NCBI GenBank assembly: GCA_903877645.1
Contig: CAIRES010000025.1
Location: 1 to 52,787, forward strand
Direction: 5' to 3'
Length of the DNA: 52,787 bases
From: an uncultured Bacteroidota bacterium
GTDB taxonomy: Bacteria > Bacteroidota > Bacteroidia > Chitinophagales > Chitinophagaceae
Position 1 is the stretch's first letter. Every line of letters begins with the position of its first letter. Shown piece after piece: positions 35,177 to 44,615 of the stretch. The notes beneath the pieces were generated by a model. The model did not search any database. It worked only from the letters and a program-made list of their open reading frames with translations, and was not told the origin of the DNA. The position numbers and the translations under genes were made by a program.

Positions 35177-35898
35177 TGCTGCACATAACCAGATAGACCA
35201 GATGAGCTCACAAACGACACTATTAGACAGCCAGCTACGACAGAAGGACGCAGAGATAGCGAAATTGAAAACGCAGGTCGCTCACATTTCAAAGAAGAAC
35301 AGGTCTTTGCTGGCAGAGGTGAATAAAGATAAAAAGTTCATCAATTCACTGAAGGATGAGCTGAGTGACAAGGCAAAAGCATTTGCTGAAAAGCTGGGGC
35401 TGCTGCAGAACGAACGTGATGCACTGGCATCGGCCAAAGACGACTTACTGGTAAAATACAATCACCTGAAGGAACTGGGCTCAGTATTGCATGCTTCTAA
35501 TATCAGGCTCACCGCTATACACCTGAAACACCATGGCACCAAAGAAAAGAGAACGGCCTGCGCCCGCAGGGTAAACGAGCTGAAACTGGACTTTGATATA
35601 GATGAGAACCGTATAGCAGATGACGGCACCAAAAACCTGTATATAGTGATCAAAGACCCTGCGGGTACTGTGCTGACTGACGTTGCCTCAGGTACACTTA
35701 CCCAAAGCAATGGTTCGGGGCTTGGTTATAGTATAGAAACACAGGTAGCGCTGAAACAGAATGAGCGGGTAAAGGATGTAATAGAAGATTGGAAAAAAGA
35801 TACGGACTACAAGAGGGGCCTATACGATATAGCCATCTACAACGGAGGCTATAAAATAGGTGAAGGCGAAGTGGCGCTAAAATAAAAGTATGAGTATA

Positions 35899-35947
35899 AG
35901 AAGAGTGCCTTGATTACTTTTACGCAAGGCGTTCTTCTGTTTTTTTA
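35899..35947 (+). terminator. Intrinsic terminator after the split lipoprotein gene
   Basis: A 14-bp stem (35899-35912 with 35925-35938, two G-T wobbles) is followed by a run of seven T. It lies 14 bases past the stop at 35885. Confidence 0.85.
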
Positions 35948-35977
35948 TACATAACAAGTTCTCATTAAAAGAAGATA

Positions 35978-37381
35978 ATGAATAGTAGCGATACGCAATG
36001 GTATAAACTATTGACAGGCAAGATATATAATGAACGAGTGCGTGCTAATGTACTACAGGCATTTCCGTATTGGATAGCCTCTTTGATCACCGGTGTGGTG
36101 GCGGTGCTTTATGCAAGGTTATTTGCATACGCCGAGAACCTTTCTAATATGACGCTTGAAGGTCATCGATGGTTGTTGTTCATCATTACACCGGTATGTT
36201 TTGTGGCGGCCTGGTGGATCGTGAAGCGGTTTGATCAATATGCAGCCGGGAGTGGTATCCCACAGGTAATGGCTGCTATAGAATTGGCCAATCCTAAGTA
36301 TAATTACCTGGTTGATAGATTTTTGAGCCTGAAGGGAATAACAATAAAGGTGCTCTCTACTATACTGATGATATTTGGGGGTGGCGCTATAGGCAGAGAA
36401 GGCCCTACTATACAGATAGCCGGTAGCATATTCAGAAAAGTAAACCAGTTGCTGCCTGCCTCCTGGCCTAAAATATCAAAAAAGAATATGATCATGACGG
36501 GCGCTGCAGCAGGGCTTGCGGCGGCATTCAATACTCCGTTGGGAGGTATTGTGTTTGCGGTAGAAGAGCTGGCGAAGACGCACATTAATTTTTTCAAAAC
36601 GGCCTTGTTCACCGCTGTGATCATAGCCGGGCTTGCGGCGCAGGCTATGCTGGGACCTTATCTGTACCTGGGGTATCCTGATGTGAGTAATGCATCGTCC
36701 TACATTATTCTCACGGTAATCGTGGTGGCCTGCATTTCGGGTTTTATAGGCAGCCTGATGTCTGTGGCGATTTTGCGGGTACTTACCTGGAAGAAAACGC
36801 TGAAGCAATATGGTGCGCAGCTTCTTTATGTAGTATTGTGCGCATTGCTGGTGGCCACGGTGGCCTACTTTTTCAATTATGGTATTTTAGGATCGGGGAA
36901 GGAGGAGATGTCGCGTATATTATTTACAAAAGATAAGAGCGTAGGCATAGGGCTGCCCTTAGTAAGGGTGCTGGGGCCGATAGTGGCTTTTACCACAGGG
37001 GGCGCGGGTGGTATATTCGCACCTGCGCTTGGCGCCGGAGCAACTATTGGCGCATTTATAGCCGAATTGTTCCATTTTACTGCTGCAAATGCTAATATAC
37101 TCATACTCTCAGGGATGGTAGGTTTTCTTACGGGTGTTACCCGGTCACCTTTTACCTGTGCAATACTGGTATTGGAAATGACTGACAGGCACAACATTGT
37201 CTTTCACCTGATGCTGGCCGGTATGGTAGCGAGTTTATTCTCTAACCTTATAGATAAGCACTCGCTGTATGACCATCTGAAAGACGGATACCTGGATGCG
37301 GCTTATAAGGAGGACGCTGAGGATGCGCAGCGTGGCGTTGTACATCCGGAAAGCTATCCCGAGACCGATGACAACGGATAA
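35978..37381 (+). CDS. ClC-family chloride channel/transporter
   Basis: A 467-residue membrane protein of the ClC family, which moves Cl- alone or in exchange for H+. The three selectivity-filter signatures are present: GSGIPQV (about residue 89), GREGPTIQIA (about 136, with the gating Glu) and GGIFAPALGAGA (about 345). There are about 10-12 hydrophobic helices. The C-terminus ends in an acidic hydrophilic tail without CBS domains, unlike many longer Bacteroidota ClC proteins; a separate CBS fragment lies inverted at 37898-38107. Confidence 0.92.
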   Translation: MNSSDTQWYKLLTGKIYNERVRANVLQAFPYWIASLITGVVAVLYARLFAYAENLSNMTLEGHRWLLFIITPVCFVAAWWIVKRFDQYAAGSGIPQVMAAIELANPKYNYLVDRFLSLKGITIKVLSTILMIFGGGAIGREGPTIQIAGSIFRKVNQLLPASWPKISKKNMIMTGAAAGLAAAFNTPLGGIVFAVEELAKTHINFFKTALFTAVIIAGLAAQAMLGPYLYLGYPDVSNASSYIILTVIVVACISGFIGSLMSVAILRVLTWKKTLKQYGAQLLYVVLCALLVATVAYFFNYGILGSGKEEMSRILFTKDKSVGIGLPLVRVLGPIVAFTTGGAGGIFAPALGAGATIGAFIAELFHFTAANANILILSGMVGFLTGVTRSPFTCAILVLEMTDRHNIVFHLMLAGMVASLFSNLIDKHSLYDHLKDGYLDAAYKEDAEDAQRGVVHPESYPETDDNG

Positions 37382-37552
37382 GTTGCAGATACAGAACGTG
37401 GCGGCTTTCTGCACCCGGCCGTTGTGCCATAAAAAAGAGATTGTCTTTTGCCTGTTGGCTGGCTATTTCTATAGCAAATGTATATTGTGTTTGGTTTCTG
37501 GAAAGGGATAAAAATAGATTTGGAATGGAAATGAGATTATATTTACAGTACC

Positions 37553-37885
37553 ATGCCATTCATCTATCATGCCCCGGCTACAGTACTCAGTCCAAAAAAA
37601 TTCATTAGACAGGTAGATGTGTTGTATGATGGTGGTGTCACCGGGTTCTCGCTGGCTATGATAGACTGGGAGGGGGTGCCGCACATAGGTATGCGGTGGA
37701 ATGTAGCCCTTAAAGAGCAAGCAGATAGCTCCAAACAGACCGGCACTGTGCCATGCGATGGGTCGCCCTCAGCAAAGGGTATTCCTTCCTGGTTCATATT
37801 GCCGCGCGAGTTGTTTGACCCAACGTTGTTTGATAAAGACAGCAGTACCTTCCTGCAACTTGTAGCAGGGTGGAAGAAGCAATAG
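37553..37885 (+). CDS. Conserved-looking hypothetical protein
   Basis: A 110-residue protein without signal peptide or membrane helix, predicted alpha/beta (IRQVDVLYDGGVTGFSLAMIDWEGVPHIGMRWNVALKE). The balanced composition and the C-terminal SWFILPRELFDP region suggest a real folded protein, but I cannot name a family with certainty. TATATTTA (37538-37545) is a 7-of-8 match to the -7 box and ends 7 bases before the ATG. The 170-base gap upstream holds nothing else. Confidence 0.55.
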   Translation: MPFIYHAPATVLSPKKFIRQVDVLYDGGVTGFSLAMIDWEGVPHIGMRWNVALKEQADSSKQTGTVPCDGSPSAKGIPSWFILPRELFDPTLFDKDSSTFLQLVAGWKKQ

Positions 37886-37897
37886 CCCCTGAAATGA

Positions 37898-38107
37898 TCA
37901 GCTTTTATTTTTTACAGACGTTACCCTATTCTGGCGTTTTACCATCATTTTTAGTGTTTGCCTTTTTATAGACAGGTGCTTGCCGGCAGCGCTGTTTTGC
38001 TCTATGTCTGTTTTGTAAGCGGATAATATGTTTTTGTAAGACAATACCCCTGTAATATCCTGGTTGGCATCAATTACGGCCAATACCTCCGCCCGCTCCC
38101 GTATCAT
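37898..38107 (-). pseudogene. CBS-domain fragment (3' remnant, probably of a ClC gene)
   Basis: A 69-codon frame whose first 35 residues (IRERAEVLAVIDANQDITGVLSYKNILSAYK) match the second half of a CBS domain as found at the C-terminus of Bacteroidota ClC transporters. The upstream part of that gene is missing: at about 38107 homology stops abruptly and a plus-strand nuclease fragment begins. It is therefore read as a truncated remnant. Confidence 0.65.
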
Positions 38108-38542
38108 TATGAATTGTGGTTATATTTTCAAAGTGTAATAAGTTGGGTAAGGGCTGTATTCCCTACTTACCGAAAAGAAATGAAGGGTTTGCAATGGGGA
38201 TTTTTTTACAACGATTTTAAGAATGGGAAATTTGATACTAAAAAAATAGAAAAACAGATAGCGGAATTAATGCAAGATGAAGATGTGACAAACAAGAAGG
38301 GTATTTATGAGTATATCCTAAGCGGAAATGAAAAGCATTTGAATATTCGTGCCTTTAGCGATAACCAAAAAAGAGAAGCATACGAAAGGCAAAAAGGTAT
38401 TTGCGCAAAGTGTGGTGCTCATTTTGAATTATCAGAAATGGAAGCCGACCATATTAAACCGTGGCACGATAGCGGTAAAACTTCTGCTGATAATTGCCAA
38501 ATGCTATGCCAAGACGACAATAGAAGAAAATCGGGCAAATAA
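38108..38542 (+). pseudogene. 3' remnant of a DUF262/HNH nuclease gene
   Basis: The frame from 38108 has no convincing start codon (a TTG at 38114 is the only early option) and begins mid-domain: YELWLYFQSVISWVRAVFP...YRKEMKGLQWGFFYND resembles the C-terminal half of DUF262 (GmrSD-type) proteins. It ends in an intact HNH motif, CAKCGAHFELSEMEADHIKPWHDSGKTSADNCQMLC..DNRRKSGK. The family cleaves modified DNA or phage DNA. The N-terminal DUF262 NTPase part is absent, so this is a decayed defence gene unless the HNH piece alone is expressed. Confidence 0.7.
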
Positions 38543-38623
38543 CCAATTTTAAGTTATACATTTTTACTTTTTTATTTTAACCCTTATTTGTCCTGCAAGG
38601 GATAGTTCCGAACATTTTTAAAG

Positions 38624-38645
38624 CCTTCCTCTAGTCTGAGGAAGG
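38624..38645. other. Hairpin in the 38543-38778 gap
   Basis: A perfect 8-bp stem CCTTCCTC/GAGGAAGG with a 6-nt loop and no T-run. It may be a weak terminator for the HNH remnant. Otherwise the gap holds nothing recognisable. Confidence 0.4.
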
Positions 38646-38778
38646 AATTCATACTAGGGCAATTGATTGTACTTGACGTGTCTGAATTTGAAGACGAATG
38701 AAGAGGGTTTTTTATAACTCCAATGCCTTAATAAATCTGGCACACTTTTTGCTTTAATTAACGGAATGAACATTTACA

Positions 38779-39042
38779 ATGGCAGTGAATATAAATAGTA
38801 CCCGGCATAAGTGGTCTCCAGCGTGGGATGATGTGGAAGATGCGTGTATTGATAAGTGTAGTAGGTGCGGGATGAAGCGTAGGAAAAGAACCTGCTACAT
38901 AAAAGGTACAATGATAACCTATGGTACCATAAATGAAATACTCGATGGTAATTCATGGAGGCCGCAGGAGGATACTGATATTTGTATCAGTAAAGATGAT
39001 TTCAAGAGGAATCTTATATTTTCTGAAACTAAAATGCTGTAA
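38779..39042 (+). CDS. Small protein with a CxxC knuckle
   Basis: An 87-residue protein that I do not recognise. A central CSRCGMKRRKRTCY segment with nearby Cys (ACIDKC) suggests a one-knuckle zinc or DNA-binding site. The rest is polar. The AT-rich, low-codon-bias composition matches the surrounding decayed region, so it may be acquired or degenerate. No clear promoter is seen. Confidence 0.45.
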   Translation: MAVNINSTRHKWSPAWDDVEDACIDKCSRCGMKRRKRTCYIKGTMITYGTINEILDGNSWRPQEDTDICISKDDFKRNLIFSETKML

Positions 39043-39098
39043 AATGGATATAAGAGAAAGAGCGCGAATCATGATGTCCTACTTGCCTTGCAAGGGAT

Positions 39099-39296
39099 AT
39101 GACATTAGAAGTATTCAAACTTAATGTAAAAAAACACCCTGATAGCTGGAATGCATATGACAGCATGGGCGAGGCCTATGGCATAGCCGGCGACCATGCC
39201 CAATCACTCAGTTTTTACAAAAAGGCGCTCACAAAAGCCCCGAATGATCAGAAAGAGCGCATACAAAAGATCATTACTTTGCTGGAAAAAGGGTAG
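39099..39296 (+). pseudogene. C-terminal TPR remnant
   Basis: A 65-codon frame reading LEVFKLNVKKHPDSWNAYDSMGEAYGIAGDHAQSLSFYKKALTKAPND matches the final TPR motifs that close many Bacteroidota serine hydrolase or esterase proteins. The upstream enzyme domain is missing. It could be an independent single-TPR protein, but a 3' fragment of a deleted gene is more likely. Confidence 0.55.
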
Positions 39297-39472
39297 TGTC
39301 GTGGTAGTTCCGGCGAATTAAATGAAATCTGCTGAATTTTATTAAGGTGCATATACACGGTCACGTTCAGTATGTAATGAATGCGCATTATTGTGTACTT
39401 TAGAGCGTCCCGCTCACAAACCGCGGCAGCAATTGGTACTAATGAAAGCACCTATTACCCTTTATTTTATCT

Positions 39473-40635
39473 ATGAGATTTTGTCTGGCCATAGTCCTTG
39501 CATTTATTGCGCATAACGTATCAGGCCAAAATAAATTGGCTCCGGATATCTATAAGGAACGCAACCAGGTGAACGGGCAGATATTGAGTGGAGGTTATAA
39601 AGGTTTTGACGTGGTGACATTCGAACTATCTGCAAGCGGTACAATGGATACCGTTGACATTGATCACTACGAGTATTTTCCTTCAGGTCTCATCAAAGTG
39701 GCCAGCCACTATGATTATGGCACCTGGGATGCTGCCAGGGAGCAGCCTTTCGGCCGCAGGCTAAGTATGCTGAAACAAGGAGAGCGGACGAGCTACACGT
39801 ACGACCCAAACGGCAACATGCTCACCAAAAGGACGTACCAACTGGCTCCCGCGAATTCTTATATCGCTCTACAGGAAACTGCTATGCGGCCTGCTATGGA
39901 CGAGTGGCGGCCCGAAGATGGTGGCCATCCTGATATGGAAAAGGGGATCAGTAATATAGATTCTTTGATAACAGCAGGTATACCGGAGATTGAAAATATT
40001 ACGGCCAGTGAGCAGTATACTTATAACAAAGATGGCAACCCCATTTACTCAGTAGATTCCATAAGCAGGAAGGAAACAAGATATACCTACCGTTATGATA
40101 AAAAAAAGCGTGTGATCGCTGAACGCAGGACTGCGAATTCCAGGTACACATTTGCTGAATACCATTTCGGGTATGATAAGTATGGCAATGCCGACACCAT
40201 CAGGTTTATAAAAGTGACGGTGATACCACAACGCCTCCGGGCCCGCAGAATATGGTATACGTAACCCGCAGAGTTTATAATGCCGGGAACCAAATGGTGC
40301 AGGAAGTATTTACCACGCATGATCGAAGATCATCGTTCTCAAAGAAAAATATATACACCCTCAGCGATACGCTGATAATGGCTGTTGTAACCATTGATCT
40401 GAATGGCAGAAATGATACAGAATCGGTGTATGCTAACACATATGATGCCCGGCATAAAATTATTGAGCAAAAGAATTATACATTCAGTGGTGGCAAACGC
40501 AGCCTCTTAAAACTTGAAGAATACAGCTATGCCACCGAAGGCAATATAAGCGAAGTACGGTATAGCCGGCAAGGGTTGGAGCCGGGCGCGAAGCGTACAA
40601 TGTATAAGCGGGAAATGTTCTTGTTGTACAAGTAA
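39473..40635 (+). pseudogene. Secreted YD-repeat-like protein gene with a frameshift
   Basis: Two frames, 39473-40264 and 40252-40635, form one 387-codon gene if one A is added to the A-run at 40210-40213. The first frame has a signal peptide (MRFCLAIVLAFIAHNVSGQ) and YD/RHS-like motifs (YTYDPNGNM, YTYNKDGN, YTYRYDKKKRV, YDKYGN). Past the A-run its reading (VIPQRLRARR) is unnatural, while the second frame gives SDGDTTTPPGPQNMVYVTRRVYN and continues the repeat pattern. Natural decay or a sequencing error are both possible. The gene stops one base from the convergent DUF4249 stop. Function unknown. Confidence 0.7.
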
Positions 40636-40636
40636 A

Positions 40637-41437
40637 CTAAGGCACAACCACACTCTGGGCACTTGATGTATGCGCGCTGAAATACCCGAGGCAGCCGCCT
40701 GTAATATTGCTCACAGGGTTTGCAGGCGAAGCGGAGTTGGCGTTTTCTGATTGTTGCAGCCCGTAATAATATTGATACACTGCTGAGTCTATACACTCTA
40801 AGTAAACCACGACTACATCGCCGGGTATCACCTTACTGCCGCCACCGCCATTGAGTGGCTGCGCAACAGCCCTTCCATTCACAAGGTTGTCATTCCTGAT
40901 GTATATTGCTGAGACAACTGAATCATTCTTTATTTCCACAAAATGGTAATTATTGCCTTTAGCTATAGGATCTGTATATACAGGCACCACCTGGTAATCA
41001 TCGGCCCTGAAAGAAGACGATTGGGTATATAAACTGTCCAGCGATATTGCAGCAGGCATAGTGCTTGACCCCGTAAATATGCTGGATGCGGCATTTACAT
41101 ACAATGAATAGGTATGCCCTGAAACGCCAGCTAATAAATGGGTAGTATAGTTGCCGGGTGATGTTCCTTTAAGGGTATCTATGATGCCTGCAGTATTGTC
41201 GGTGATCACTACCGTTGCGCCACTTACAGTAGGGTAGGTATTATCCTGATCAAAGTTTACAGACTTGGTAATGGTGACGGTATATGGCCCGGGCTGATCT
41301 GTTACATTGGCCTCAATAACGTATTGTGGCGTAGCATTGTTCAGGTTCACCTTAACCACCTTCTGGCACGAGGCAAGGGTAAGTAAAGTAAGCAGGATAG
41401 CCGAAGGGTACAAATATTTTGAAGTGCTCATGATCAT
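40637..41437 (-). CDS. DUF4249 lipoprotein, partner of a TonB receptor
   Basis: A 266-residue lipoprotein: signal segment with lipobox LTLASC (Cys about residue 24), then the DUF4249 beta-rich domain beginning KVVKVNLNNATPQYVIEANVTDQPGPYTVTITKS. DUF4249 proteins commonly sit beside TonB-dependent receptors in Bacteroidota and are thought to be surface or periplasmic partners. The stop of the receptor gene and this ATG overlap as TAATG, so the two are translationally coupled. The start could also be the third codon. Ligand unknown. Confidence 0.88.
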   Translation of the reverse strand: MIMSTSKYLYPSAILLTLLTLASCQKVVKVNLNNATPQYVIEANVTDQPGPYTVTITKSVNFDQDNTYPTVSGATVVITDNTAGIIDTLKGTSPGNYTTHLLAGVSGHTYSLYVNAASSIFTGSSTMPAAISLDSLYTQSSSFRADDYQVVPVYTDPIAKGNNYHFVEIKNDSVVSAIYIRNDNLVNGRAVAQPLNGGGGSKVIPGDVVVVYLECIDSAVYQYYYGLQQSENANSASPANPVSNITGGCLGYFSAHTSSAQSVVVP

Positions 41438-43779
41438 TAGAATTTGAAGTTGTAGGCAATGGATGGTACCCAGCGGAATAAAGAAGTTTGCAGCGCCTGC
41501 GTTCTGTTGGGGTCATTAGGGTCTGTCTGGAATTGGATGATGTATGGGTTCTCATGGCCATATACATTGTAAATGCCAAAAGTAACTTCAGATGAGAATT
41601 TCTTATGTACCTTCAGTTGTTTAGTAAAGCTGATATCGAGCCTGTTGTAGGATGGCATTCTCCCGCCGTCTCTTCCCGTATATACGAGGTAATTATTGTT
41701 GATAGCAGCTACACCGGGCATCCCGTTATTCAATGAGTATTTGCCGCTGGGGAAGGTAACTGCATTCCCTGAATAGAAAACGAAGTCGGAGGAGACAGTC
41801 CATTTTGGTGATAGCTGGTAAATGCCAACTACAGACAGGTCGTGTGTTCTGTCCTGTGTGGCAGCATACCATTTGTCGTTGTTGATGCCATTGATCTTCA
41901 GTTCGGTGCGCGATAAAGTATACGATACCCAGCCGGTAAATTTGCCCGCCTTTTTCTTCAGGGACAGCTCAAGGCCATAGGCCCTGCCGGTACCAAACAG
42001 CAGTTCAGGCTCTATAGCATTGTTGTTTACTATATTTGCGTCATCACGGTAATCTATTTCGTTTTGCATGTACTTAAAGTAGCTTTCCACACTAAATTCG
42101 TAGTGGTCATTTTGCAGGCTTCTGAAGTACCCTGCCGAAACCTGGTCTGCTATTTCAGGTTTAATGATATTATTGCTCGCTACCCATTTGTCTGTTGGGT
42201 TGCTGGATAATGAGTTGCTGATGAGGTGCATGTACTGCGAGTTGTGTGTATAAGAACCCTTGAGCGAAGACACCTCGTTTAAAAGGTAGCTTGCCGATAT
42301 GCGTGGCTCGGGTATGAAGTAGATCTTCACTATCTGTCCCTGGCTGTAACGAAGGGTATCCTGTATATTACTATTAGCATCTAAGTTATAAAGGTTCGAT
42401 CCGCCCAAAACAGAAAACGCACTCAGTCGGATGCCGTAATCCACATTCCATCTTTTTGATGCTTTCCAACTGTTTGTGATGTAAATAGCATTTTCCCAGC
42501 TATGGTTGTCAGGCTGGTCAATTGCTGTAATACCACTGCCGGATACTTCGCCCGGTGTGATGGTATGGTATACAGAACTGAACCCAAAACGTATGGAGTT
42601 GGTGGGATTGGCAAACAGTTCTAATTCTTCTTTCAGGTTCCAGTCGCGGATCGCTGAGCGGATATTGGCGCTGATGCCCGAGGCATTTACATTGATGTTG
42701 TAGCTGTAGTCGCTGTAGATCAACGAGAGGTTGGAGAACAGTTTATCAGAGATCAGGTGGTTCCACCTAAGTGTGCCGGTGGCATTGCCCCAGTTGATGC
42801 CGAAGATGCTGCCAATACCCAGGTCATCCTGTCCGAAGTACCCGGAAAGGTATAGCCTGTCTTTTTTTGATAGCTTGTAGTTCAGTTTCGTATTCAGGTC
42901 GTAGAAGTATAGCCTGCTTTTCTTTAAAGTAGTATCACTGGATAGTTTAAGGAACAGGTCGGCATAGGTGCGGCGTGCTGTTATCAAAAAGGACCCCTGG
43001 TCTTTTACAATGGGCCCTTCAATATCGAGCTTCGAGGAGATAAGCCCTATGCCGCCGCTTACGTGGTAGTCCTGGTCATTGCCATCGTTCATCTTTACAT
43101 CCAGCACGCTCGATAGCCGGCCACCGTATTGTGCCGGTGCTGTGCCTTTGTAGATCGTCACATCCTTAATGGCATCCGAATTGAACGTAGAAAAGAAACC
43201 AAGCAGATGAGATGGATTATAGACCAGTGCATCATCCAGCAATATCAGGTTCTGGTCTGCCGCGCCGCCACGCACAAAAAAACCGCTGCTGCCATCTCCG
43301 GCCGATTGCACGCCGGGAAGCAGTTGAATCGTCTTAAGTACATCTTTCTCACCAAAGATCACCGGCACCATATTGATCTCTTTAATGTTCAGTTTGTCCA
43401 TACCCATCTGCGCAGACCTAATAGTGTTGGCTTTACTGCTTACGGTTACTTCCTTTAGGTCTGTTTCCTGGGCAGGCATGGCCACATCCATACCCGTATG
43501 TTTTTCAGGGGTTACGTCGATTTCCTGTTCTTTAAATCCGGCATAATCTACCAGCAGTTTATAATTGCCGGTAGGCAGTGTCAGGGAGTAAAACCCATAT
43601 TCATTTGTTATTGTGCCTACGGTTGCATTATCCGCCACCTTTATAGTTGCGCCTATCAGCGTTTCGCCGTTTTTCTTATTACGTATGGTGCCACTGACTG
43701 TAAATCTGGTCTGCGCAGCCGCATGTATCGAAAATGTAAGGACAATTAAAGTTATGATGCTTCTTATATAATTACTCAT
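41437..43779 (-). CDS. TonB-dependent receptor with carboxypeptidase-like regulatory domain
   Basis: A 780-residue outer-membrane receptor. The signal peptide covers about residues 1-22. The carboxypeptidase-regulatory-like beta-sandwich (about 24-105; FTVSGTIRNKKNGETLIGATIKVADNATVGTITNEYGFYSLTLPTGNYKL) is followed by the plug (about 110-230; VPVIFGEKDVLKTIQLLPGVQSAGDGSSGFFVRGGAADQNLILLDDALVYNPSHLLG) and the 22-stranded barrel ending in Phe. It imports a large ligand using TonB energy. Without SusD it is not a typical polysaccharide system; paired with DUF4249, the substrate remains unknown. Confidence 0.93.
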   Translation of the reverse strand: MSNYIRSIITLIVLTFSIHAAAQTRFTVSGTIRNKKNGETLIGATIKVADNATVGTITNEYGFYSLTLPTGNYKLLVDYAGFKEQEIDVTPEKHTGMDVAMPAQETDLKEVTVSSKANTIRSAQMGMDKLNIKEINMVPVIFGEKDVLKTIQLLPGVQSAGDGSSGFFVRGGAADQNLILLDDALVYNPSHLLGFFSTFNSDAIKDVTIYKGTAPAQYGGRLSSVLDVKMNDGNDQDYHVSGGIGLISSKLDIEGPIVKDQGSFLITARRTYADLFLKLSSDTTLKKSRLYFYDLNTKLNYKLSKKDRLYLSGYFGQDDLGIGSIFGINWGNATGTLRWNHLISDKLFSNLSLIYSDYSYNINVNASGISANIRSAIRDWNLKEELELFANPTNSIRFGFSSVYHTITPGEVSGSGITAIDQPDNHSWENAIYITNSWKASKRWNVDYGIRLSAFSVLGGSNLYNLDANSNIQDTLRYSQGQIVKIYFIPEPRISASYLLNEVSSLKGSYTHNSQYMHLISNSLSSNPTDKWVASNNIIKPEIADQVSAGYFRSLQNDHYEFSVESYFKYMQNEIDYRDDANIVNNNAIEPELLFGTGRAYGLELSLKKKAGKFTGWVSYTLSRTELKINGINNDKWYAATQDRTHDLSVVGIYQLSPKWTVSSDFVFYSGNAVTFPSGKYSLNNGMPGVAAINNNYLVYTGRDGGRMPSYNRLDISFTKQLKVHKKFSSEVTFGIYNVYGHENPYIIQFQTDPNDPNRTQALQTSLFRWVPSIAYNFKF

Positions 43780-43897
43780 GAGTATGGCCTGACGAATTTT
43801 AGTGGGTGCAATTTAGGTACAATAACTATCACTTGATGGCGAAGCAAAAGATACATAAAGCAACTATCGTATATTGTGGTTTGGAATGTAACAGTAC

Positions 43898-44527
43898 ATG
43901 GACACTAATAAAGAAGCAGTAGCAATTTTTGATAAACTTGCAAAGCAATACCAGGATAAATTCATGGATGTGGGTATCTATCAAGATTCCTTAGAGCGGT
44001 TTTGCAATGAATTGCATAGGAACGGTGCATCTGTGCTGGATATTGCCTGCGGCCCGGGCAATATCACTAAGTATTTGTTAAATAAGCGTCCTGACCTGAA
44101 CATATTGGGAATAGACCTCGCTCCCAATATGGTGGCATTGGCTTGCTTAAATAACCCGCAGGCTGCATTTCAGATAATGGATTGCCGCGAGATCAGCACC
44201 CTTGGTAATAAATACGATGGGGTAGTGTGTGCTTTTTGTTTGCCCTACCTATCCGAAGAAGAAGTAGTAAAACTGGTCAATGATGTCGCGAAAATGTTAA
44301 ACCCGGATGGTGTGTTTTACATCAGCACTATGGAGGAAGATGAGCAGAACAGTTCAAGGTACAAAACATCAAGCGCCGGTGATCAGATATACATACATTA
44401 TCACACCGGCAGTCATTTGATTGCTGCGCTTCAGGCCAATGAGTTGAAGATAATTGATACGCAGCGCATCACTTATTCAACCAACGGAGAAAACGTAACC
44501 GATCTTATCATCATTGCGGGGAAGTGA
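43898..44527 (+). CDS. Class I SAM-dependent methyltransferase
   Basis: A 209-residue soluble methyltransferase. Motif I is VLDIACGPGNITKYLL (about residues 46-61), the acidic residue after beta-2 is in LNILGIDLAPNMV, and the motif-IV region is YDGVVCAFCLPYLSEEEVV. It resembles methyltransferase domains acting on small molecules or ubiquinone-type precursors; the substrate is not deducible. Divergent from the TonB receptor gene with 118 bases between, where no full-consensus promoter was found. Confidence 0.85.
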   Translation: MDTNKEAVAIFDKLAKQYQDKFMDVGIYQDSLERFCNELHRNGASVLDIACGPGNITKYLLNKRPDLNILGIDLAPNMVALACLNNPQAAFQIMDCREISTLGNKYDGVVCAFCLPYLSEEEVVKLVNDVAKMLNPDGVFYISTMEEDEQNSSRYKTSSAGDQIYIHYHTGSHLIAALQANELKIIDTQRITYSTNGENVTDLIIIAGK

Positions 44528-44565
44528 GCGACTAAATCTGAGACACCGTTATTTAAGGACGAAAA

Positions 44566-44585
44566 CACCCCGCTTTTGCGGGGTG
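44566..44585 (-). terminator. Intrinsic terminator of the cyclophilin gene
   Basis: The perfect stem CACCCCGC/GCGGGGTG with a 4-nt loop is followed on the minus strand by TTTTCG. It lies 31 bases past the minus-strand stop at 44616 and could also stop the convergent methyltransferase transcript. Confidence 0.8.
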
Positions 44586-44615
44586 CCTCAGAAAATCTGA
44601 TTAGACCATTCAATA

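Larger units (their letters stand above)
34503..35885 (+). pseudogene. Coiled-coil lipoprotein gene split by a 505-bp insertion
   Basis: The 5' part (34503-34663) encodes a lipoprotein signal (FVSGMCAMLLIIFAASC) and the start of the mature protein to SLQAKY. The 3' part (35177-35885) continues in frame as NAAHNQIDQM and a long coiled coil (LDSQLRQKDAEIAKLKTQV), ending in a beta-rich domain. Removing 34664-35168 plus one copy of the 8-bp duplication gives one uninterrupted 289-codon frame (161 + 709 bp, divisible by 3). As it stands, the 5' frame runs into the element and stops at 34730. The downstream part could only be read from an internal start. Function of the intact protein unknown; it probably worked with the preceding coiled-coil protein. 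Confidence 0.85.

Noticed and set aside
38590-39107. Short similarity TGCAAGGGATA at 38594 and 39091, considered as a mobile-element footprint
   Set aside because: Only about 11 bases are identical and no other boundaries or duplications fit.
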